A stretch of DNA of 11,701 bases, taken from the NCBI GenBank assembly GCA_023424585.1, contig JAFADT010000656.1:1-11701 (forward strand), given 5' to 3'. Origin of the DNA: Pseudomonadota bacterium (lineage in GTDB: Bacteria; Myxococcota; Myxococcia; Myxococcales; Myxococcaceae). Under the pieces are notes generated by a model, which did no database searches, was not told where the DNA came from, and was given only the letters and a program-made list of their open reading frames with translations. Below are positions 6,372 through 11,701 of the stretch, in pieces. The number at the start of each line of letters is the position of its first letter. Positions within the stretch are counted from its first letter, which is position 1. The position numbers were made by a program, and so were the translations under genes.

Positions 6372-7013
6372 ATGCGCGTCCTGATGCTCACGCTGCTGCT
6401 GAACGCCGCGCCCGCTCCGTCCGGGACGGCCCCCGTGTCTCCCGCGCGCGAAGCCGCGTCCCTCGCCCCGGAGCCCGTCGCCCCGGAGACGCGCGCGCGG
6501 CTGCTCCGCCGGGAGGTCGCGCAGGTGGCGCTCGCGCAGGTGAAGGCCCCGGACGCGGCGTGGCAGCCCGCGCAGCGCGACTGCGCGGGCCTCATCCGCT
6601 ACGCGTACCGCACGGCGTACCGGCGCGTGGCCTCGGCGCGGCTCGCGTCGCCGCTGTGGCGGGACGCGCGCGGCGCCCCTTCCGACTTCGCGGACGCGGA
6701 GACGCTCCTTGCGCGCAGCTTCCTGCCGCTGGGCCGGGGCCTGGAGGCGCGCGAGCAGCTCCGCACCGGGGACGTGGTGGCCTTCCGCCAGGAGCACGAC
6801 GAGGGCCCCGTCTTCCACCTGATGCTCGTGGTGCGCCCGGAGGACCGGGCCCATGCGCCCGCGCGCGTCGTCTACCACCCCGGTGAGGCCGGCGCGCGGG
6901 TGCGCACCGGCCTCCTGGATTCGCTCGCCACCGAGGCGCCGCTGGAGTGGCGCCCCGTGCCGGCCAACGCCGCCTTCCTCGGCTTCTTCCGCTTCAAGGA
7001 GTGGATGTCATGA
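6372..7013 (+). CDS. yfaT: YfaT-like DUF1175 protein, predicted exported Cys-His hydrolase fold
   Basis: This 213-residue protein has a short N-terminal hydrophobic segment (MRVLMLTLLLNAA) followed by a Pro/Ala linker, consistent with export. The core matches DUF1175. QRDCAGLIRYAYR (68-80) carries Cys71 at the start of a helix. RTGDVVAFRQ (131-140) is the Gly-Asp strand typical of NlpC/P60-like folds. VFHLMLVV (147-154) places His149 on the next strand; VVYHPG (166-171) adds His169. A Cys71/His149 pair would suit a papain-like peptidase or amidase acting in the envelope, but no substrate is known to me for the family. Cys71 is the only cysteine. The stop overlaps the start of the yfaA-like gene by four bases (ATGA), so the two are co-translated. 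No obvious ribosome binding site precedes this start, because the spacer hairpin occupies that position. Confidence 0.82.
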   Translation: MRVLMLTLLLNAAPAPSGTAPVSPAREAASLAPEPVAPETRARLLRREVAQVALAQVKAPDAAWQPAQRDCAGLIRYAYRTAYRRVASARLASPLWRDARGAPSDFADAETLLARSFLPLGRGLEAREQLRTGDVVAFRQEHDEGPVFHLMLVVRPEDRAHAPARVVYHPGEAGARVRTGLLDSLATEAPLEWRPVPANAAFLGFFRFKEWMS

Positions 7014-8611
7014 CGTCTCCCGTGAGCCCGCCGCCCCCCGCCGGAGGCGGAGGCAAGGGCCCCTCGTCCACCGCGCGCATCGCGCTCATCGGCGCCCTCG
7101 TCGTGGGCGTGGGCGTGGGGGCCTTCGTCATCGGCCGCAAGAGCGGCGGCGGCGGCTCCGGCCCCGCCTTCTCCTCCGGGGAGCCCAAGGGGCCGCCGTC
7201 CGCGGGCGCCTCCGTGGAGGGCATGCCGGAGGTGCCCTCCGAGCCGACCCTGATGGAGGTGCCCGGCTCCGCGGCCAGCCCCGCCATCTGGGTGGACGTG
7301 CACGCGCCCGCGAAGGTGCGCGACGCGCTGGCGCGCAACGTGTGGCTGAAGGCGCAGTGGGACAAGCCGTTGGGCCAGGGCTTCACGAGCGGCTGGGCCG
7401 CGTTCCTGGGCTCCACCGGCACCGACCTCAAGGCGTCCTTCAAGGGCGCGGTGCTGGACGTCGTCGCCGGGCCGCTGCTGGACACGCCGTTCCGCACGGT
7501 GTGGTTCAACGGCGACGCGCGTGTGGGCACGCCCGCCGTCATCGTCCCGAAGGCGAGCAAGGCGTCGCGGGCGGCCTGGGACGCGCTGGACGCCGTGGCG
7601 AAGCGCGGGGAGCTGCGCGCCACCTCCTGCCCCGGCGGCACGACGGAGCCGCCGCCGGGCGACGGCTTCCACCTGTCGCGCTGGCTCGTCGCCGAGCAGA
7701 CGCTGTGGGCGGCGCGCACGGAGGACCGGCTGGTGCTCTCGCGCCACCCGGTGGTGGTGCTCCAGGCCCTGTGCGGCCCGCTGCCGGAGCTGGACGCGGA
7801 GGACGGCGTGGACGTGGAGGTGGGCTTCGACCCGGACGCCTACGGCCGCGAGGCGCAGCTCTTCACCCACGTGCTCGGCCTGGGGGCGGACGCGCGGCTC
7901 CAACTGGGCGTGGACGGCGACCGGCTGGTGGCGAGGGGCATCGCCGGGAAGCTTCGCCCGGACGCGATGGCCAACGACGGCAGGCCCCTGTCCGACGACC
8001 TGCTCAAGCTGGTGCCCGAGGACACGCCGGTGCTGTTCGCGTTCCAGCTCACGCTGCCGGAGTCGCTGGAGCCCGCGAAGCTCAAGGCCTTCTGGGCGCA
8101 CGAGGGCCAGCCCCGCACGCGCGCGCGCCAGGTGGCCCTGGTGTGGACGCCGCGCGGCAGCGCGTCGATGGAGCCGGAGCTGGCGCTGCTGTGGGGGGAT
8201 GCGCAGGACGCGGAGGGGCTCGCCGCGCTGTTCTCCGGCGGCGCGCGGACGCTGGTGCGCGCCACGCTGTGCAAGCACGTGGTGCTGGCCACGAGCCAGG
8301 CGGAGGTGGAGCGGCTCCAGAAGGCGTGCGACGGCCGCGCGCCCAACATGCTCAACGCCGCGGGCCCGGTGGTGACGGGGCTGCGCGCGCCCTCCACGGT
8401 GGTGCTGGGCGTCAACACGGGGCGGCTGTTCAGCGGGCTCGCCGTGGACGGCTACACGTCCGAGGCGCGCGTGGACCGCGCGTCGCCCCTGCCCAGGGCG
8501 CTGCCCCCGGAAATCGAAGCGGCCCGCCGCGACCTGGAGGCCCTGCCGTACCTGGGCTTCCGCGGCCGCGTGCAGGGCTACGTCATGCTGTCGGAAGGGT
8601 TCGGGACATGA
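7010..8611 (+). CDS. yfaA: YfaA-like DUF2138 membrane-anchored protein
   Basis: This 533-residue protein starts at the ATG that overlaps the preceding stop, with AAGGAG eight bases upstream. A Pro/Gly-rich cytoplasmic tip (residues 1-20) precedes one transmembrane helix at about 22-42 (ARIALIGALVVGVGVGAFVI), then IGRKS and a Gly/Ser/Pro linker. The remaining 470 residues should be periplasmic. They have the composition of DUF2138 proteins, for example PAIWVDVHAPAKVRDAL, RWLVAEQTLWAARTEDRLVL and YLGFRGRVQGYVML near the C-terminus. The domain has four cysteines (207, 255, 421, 440) that could form two disulfides. The family is found beside YfaS-type macroglobulins in E. coli, which is the main support for the name; its function is unknown. 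The stop overlaps the yfaS-like start (ATGA, 8608-8611), so A and S are translationally coupled. Confidence 0.78.
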   Translation: MTSPVSPPPPAGGGGKGPSSTARIALIGALVVGVGVGAFVIGRKSGGGGSGPAFSSGEPKGPPSAGASVEGMPEVPSEPTLMEVPGSAASPAIWVDVHAPAKVRDALARNVWLKAQWDKPLGQGFTSGWAAFLGSTGTDLKASFKGAVLDVVAGPLLDTPFRTVWFNGDARVGTPAVIVPKASKASRAAWDALDAVAKRGELRATSCPGGTTEPPPGDGFHLSRWLVAEQTLWAARTEDRLVLSRHPVVVLQALCGPLPELDAEDGVDVEVGFDPDAYGREAQLFTHVLGLGADARLQLGVDGDRLVARGIAGKLRPDAMANDGRPLSDDLLKLVPEDTPVLFAFQLTLPESLEPAKLKAFWAHEGQPRTRARQVALVWTPRGSASMEPELALLWGDAQDAEGLAALFSGGARTLVRATLCKHVVLATSQAEVERLQKACDGRAPNMLNAAGPVVTGLRAPSTVVLGVNTGRLFSGLAVDGYTSEARVDRASPLPRALPPEIEAARRDLEALPYLGFRGRVQGYVMLSEGFGT

Positions 8612-11600
8612 AGACCTCCGTGCGTTTCGCGGCGCTGGCCGCGCTCCTGCTGTCCGGCGTGGCGCTGGCCAAGCCGCTCTACATCACCGTCCCGCGCTCC
8701 TACGGCACCCGCGAGCCGGTGGCGGTGGACGTCGCCTTCGAGGACAAGGGCCCCGTCGAGCTGCGCGTGCTCCAGCCCGCGAACCTGGACGCGTTCATCC
8801 GCGCGCAGGGCGACCTGCGGCGCGCGTACGAGGCGCCGCCCACGCTGCTCAACCCGGGCCGGGGCCTGAGCCGCGGCCTCAACGCGGTGCGCTCGCCGGG
8901 CATCGCGCTGCTGGAGGCGCTGTCGCCCGCCTTCCGCCAGGAGGTGTCGGACGCGCTGCCGGCGTCGCAGGGGGCGTCCTCGTCCGGCGAGCCGCTGGCG
9001 AAGGTGGCCGAGGGGCCGGAGAAGCTGGTGGGCACGCCGCCGGGCTTCTCCGTGGTGCGCAGCCAGTGGCTCAACCTGGACCTGGGCGGCGCGAACCGGG
9101 ACTTCAACGTGCCGGGCTTCGACACGGGCGACAGCGGCGGCGGCTTCCAGGAGCGCCGCGTGCTGCTCGCGCCGCTGCCCGCGGGCACCTACGTGCTCCA
9201 GCTGGTGCAGGGCCGGGTGGAGGGGCAGGTGGTGCTCGTCGTCAGCGACGTCACCGTGCAGCTCAAGCAGACCGACGGCCAGGTGCTGGTGCGCGTGGCG
9301 GGCCGCGACCAGCAGCCGCGCGCGGGCGCGCAGGTGCAGGTGTACCTGCCCACGGGCAAGGGCCCCGCGGGCACCACGGACGACAAGGGCGAGGTGACGC
9401 TCGCGGTGGCGGAGCCGCGCATCATCGCGACGGTGACGGCCGGGCAGGACACGGCCATCGTGGACACGGACTTCTACTCCGCGCTGGCGGTGGCGCCGGA
9501 CGTGTTCATCTACAGCGACCGGCCCATCTACAAGCCGGGCAACGAGGTGAAGTTCCGCGGGCTCGTCCGGCAGCCGGACACGTTCCTCGCGCGGCTCTTC
9601 ACGCCGAAGAAGCGCGACGTGCGCGTGAAGCTGGTGTCGCAGGAGGGCCGGGAGCTCGTCACCCGCGCGGCGGTGGACGAGTTCGGCGCGTTCAACGGCA
9701 CGCTCAAGGTGCCGGACGACCTGGGCACGGGCGTGCTGCGCATCGAGGCGGACCTGGATGCCCGGCCCTACCAGGGCGAGGCGCGCGTGCAGGACTACGT
9801 GAAGCCCACGTTCTACCTGGAGGTGCAGCCGAGGTCGGAGACGGTGGTGCCGGGCCAGACGGTGGCCGTGACGGTGCGCGCGCGCCGCTACGCGGGCGGC
9901 GTGCCCAAGGGCGCGAAGTACGAGGTGTTCCTCTACCGCAGCCTGCTGGACGCGCCCGCGTGGGTGGATGACTCCGGCCGCGGCGGCCAGGGCAGCGCGG
10001 TGACGTACGGCACCGCCTCCAGCAGCGAGGGCAAGCTGAGCGTGCCGGAGCGGCTGTACTCCTCCGTCGCGGAGCGCCAGGCCACGGACGACCCGTGGGC
10101 CTCCGCCAGCGAGTTCAACGCGGACGGCGAGGCCGAGGTGGAGGTCGCCGTGCCCGCGCTCCAGCCGGGCGAGGAGCGGCTGCCGTACCGCTACAGCCTC
10201 ACCGTGCGCGCGCGGGATGATCAGGAGACGTTCGCCACCGGCACCGCCGCCTTCTTCCTGTCGAAGGTGGAGGTGCTGGGGGTGGCGCGGTACTCGGACG
10301 CGGTGGTGCAGAAGGGCGCGGACGCGCAGCTGTCCGTGCGCGCCACCACGCTGTCCGGCAAGCCCTACGGCGTCACCACGGGCGCGGTGGACTTCGTGCT
10401 GCGCCGCGCGGACGGCAGCGAGAAGGCGCTGGGCTCGCGGCCCTTCACCACGCAGCAGGACGGCACGTCCCGGCAGCAGGTGCCCACCTCCGACGTGGGC
10501 ACGGTGCTCGCGCGCGTGACGGTGAAGGACAAGAAGGGCGAGGCGTGGACGGGCGAGGAGTCGCTGCTCGTCATCGGCGGCGCGGACGAGCCCGTGGCGC
10601 AGGTGCCCAACCTCACGCTCGCGTCGCTGTCCGGCACGCTGGCGTCGGGGGACAGCGCGAAGCTGGTGGCGCTGCTGCCGGACGCCTGGGGCCAGGGCGG
10701 CCGCGACGAAGGGCCGGTGTGGGTGACGCTGACGGGCGCGGGCCTGTACGGCACCACGGTGGTGCCGCTGAAGGGCCGCACGCTGGTGTACTCCTTCCCG
10801 GTGGAGAAGCGCTTCGGCAGCGCGGTGTACGCGTCCGTGGCGTACCCCACCGCGACGGGCCGCTGGGAGGAGCGCACGGTGGCCTTCCGCGTGGTGCCCA
10901 GGGAGCGCACGCTCACGGTGGCGCTCCAGCCGCGCCGCGCGGAGGCGCTCCCGCTCACGGAGCAGGCCATCGACGTGCGCGTCACCGACAGCGACGGCAA
11001 CGGCGTGTCCGCGCAGCTGTCCGTGGGCGTGGTGGACAAGGCCGTCTACGCCATCCAGTCCGAGTTCCGCCCCGGTGTGCTGGACTTCTTCTATCCGCCG
11101 GCGCGCGACAACGTGACGAGCTTCTACTCGGCGGAGTTCCAGGGCTACGGCTACGGCGAGCAGCTGGCGCGCAAGCTGGCGGGGCTGCCGGACCACGCGT
11201 TCGCCTCCATCAAGCCGCCCAGCCGCAACGCGAAGGACCTGGAGAAGGACACGGCGCACTGGGACCCGGCGGTGGTGACGGACCGGGACGGGCGCGCGAC
11301 GGTGCGCTTCACGCTGCCCTCCAACCAGACGCTGTGGGTGGTGACGGCGGTGGCGGCGGACACGTCCGGCCGCTTCGGCGAAGGCACGGCCGAGTTCGCC
11401 ACGCGCGGCGGGCTGAACGTCTACGCGGCGCTGCCGCAGTTCCTGCGCGAGGGCGACGAGGCGCTCGCGTCCGTGCGCCTGGCCGCGGGCTCGAAGTCCA
11501 AGGGCAGCCAGGTGCTGGACGTCAGCCTGCGCCCGGGCGGCGCGCTCCAGGCGGAGTCGCTCCAGCGCAAGCTGGAGCTGGGCGAGGGCGGCGAGCAGGT

Positions 11601-11701
11601 GGTGCCGGTGACGCTGCGCGCGGCGAGGACGGGCCCGGCGGAGCTCGCGGTGGACGTGGCGGGCGGCGAGGACCCCTTGCGCGACCTGAAGCGCTTCGAC
11701 G
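8608..11701 (+). CDS. yfaS: YfaS-type bacterial alpha-2-macroglobulin (3' end outside the window)
   Basis: The first 1031 codons are present and the frame is still open at the right edge. The ATG follows GGAAGGG with eight bases of spacing. A Sec-type signal (MKTSVRFAALA, a hydrophobic core, then GVALA) should be cleaved near residue 21; there is no lipobox cysteine. Beta-rich macroglobulin domains follow. The classic macroglobulin motif FIYSDRPIYKPG lies at 300-311, leading into NEVKFRGLVR. VGVVDKAVYAIQ is near 806-817. An A2M-domain segment runs from about 884 (HWDPAVVTDRDGRATVRF) through GRFGEGTAEF. Macroglobulins trap proteases through a bait region and, in some, a CxEQ thioester. As I recall, the E. 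coli YfaS type lacks that motif. Here the thioester region lies beyond the edge, and no cysteine occurs in the visible part. With its neighbours it probably forms an envelope protease-defence system. Confidence 0.92.
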   Translation, partial: MKTSVRFAALAALLLSGVALAKPLYITVPRSYGTREPVAVDVAFEDKGPVELRVLQPANLDAFIRAQGDLRRAYEAPPTLLNPGRGLSRGLNAVRSPGIALLEALSPAFRQEVSDALPASQGASSSGEPLAKVAEGPEKLVGTPPGFSVVRSQWLNLDLGGANRDFNVPGFDTGDSGGGFQERRVLLAPLPAGTYVLQLVQGRVEGQVVLVVSDVTVQLKQTDGQVLVRVAGRDQQPRAGAQVQVYLPTGKGPAGTTDDKGEVTLAVAEPRIIATVTAGQDTAIVDTDFYSALAVAPDVFIYSDRPIYKPGNEVKFRGLVRQPDTFLARLFTPKKRDVRVKLVSQEGRELVTRAAVDEFGAFNGTLKVPDDLGTGVLRIEADLDARPYQGEARVQDYVKPTFYLEVQPRSETVVPGQTVAVTVRARRYAGGVPKGAKYEVFLYRSLLDAPAWVDDSGRGGQGSAVTYGTASSSEGKLSVPERLYSSVAERQATDDPWASASEFNADGEAEVEVAVPALQPGEERLPYRYSLTVRARDDQETFATGTAAFFLSKVEVLGVARYSDAVVQKGADAQLSVRATTLSGKPYGVTTGAVDFVLRRADGSEKALGSRPFTTQQDGTSRQQVPTSDVGTVLARVTVKDKKGEAWTGEESLLVIGGADEPVAQVPNLTLASLSGTLASGDSAKLVALLPDAWGQGGRDEGPVWVTLTGAGLYGTTVVPLKGRTLVYSFPVEKRFGSAVYASVAYPTATGRWEERTVAFRVVPRERTLTVALQPRRAEALPLTEQAIDVRVTDSDGNGVSAQLSVGVVDKAVYAIQSEFRPGVLDFFYPPARDNVTSFYSAEFQGYGYGEQLARKLAGLPDHAFASIKPPSRNAKDLEKDTAHWDPAVVTDRDGRATVRFTLPSNQTLWVVTAVAADTSGRFGEGTAEFATRGGLNVYAALPQFLREGDEALASVRLAAGSKSKGSQVLDVSLRPGGALQAESLQRKLELGEGGEQVVPVTLRAARTGPAELAVDVAGGEDPLRDLKRFD

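Noticed and set aside
4845..6878. Leftward frame of 677 codons spanning the ArsC-like and yfaP-like genes.
   Set aside because: Low-complexity Arg/Ala/Pro composition and antisense to three supported genes.
8578..11259. Leftward frame of 893 codons opposite the macroglobulin gene.
   Set aside because: His/Arg/Leu-rich antisense shadow; the + strand frame carries clear macroglobulin motifs.
1..11701. CRISPR array, insertion sequence, integrase, attachment site or rRNA.
   Set aside because: I found no regularly spaced direct repeats, transposase or recombinase motifs, terminal inverted repeats or rRNA-like stretches by eye.

Overview
The window is very GC-rich DNA with strongly G/C-biased third codon positions, densely packed genes and good GGAG-type ribosome binding sites. 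It carries a cytosolic multi-PAS histidine kinase with an RsbRD-type N-terminus and a signal-anchored coiled-coil protein of no recognised family. Together this suggests a myxobacterium of the Myxococcus/Corallococcus type. That assignment is an inference from style; no rRNA or other phylogenetic marker is present.

Layout. Positions 1-48 hold the first 16 codons of a leftward gene. A leader of about 400 bp with two tandem hairpins separates it from a rightward sensor histidine kinase (445-2709). An uncharacterised membrane-anchored protein follows (2818-3630). It converges, with three bases between the stop codons and a perfect 8-bp inverted repeat at the junction, on a leftward TerC-family membrane protein (3634-4583). 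The TerC reading frame is broken at a run of nine C and would be restored by a -1 shift. The break sits between a 16-nt palindrome and a G-quadruplex motif. A divergent region of 197 bp separates terC from a small rightward protein of the low-molecular-weight phosphatase/arsenate reductase superfamily (4781-5188), whose only cysteine is the catalytic one.

The right half (5439 to the window edge) is one rightward operon. It matches the cluster known in E. coli as yfaA/yfaT/yfaS/yfaQ/yfaP: a YfaP-like DUF2135 protein, a YfaT-like DUF1175 Cys-His hydrolase-fold protein, a YfaA-like DUF2138 membrane-anchored protein, and a YfaS-type bacterial alpha-2-macroglobulin that runs off the right edge. 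The last three genes are tightly packed, with two ATGA stop/start overlaps, and every product has an export signal or membrane anchor. The operon therefore probably builds an envelope system around a macroglobulin that could trap or inhibit proteases. The order here (P-T-A-S) differs from the E. coli order as I recall it (A-T-S-Q-P); a DUF2300 (YfaQ) gene is predicted beyond the right edge. The biochemical role of this cluster is, to my knowledge, still undefined, which makes it the best candidate for an under-described system in the window. The frame-broken terC site is the most unusual local structure.
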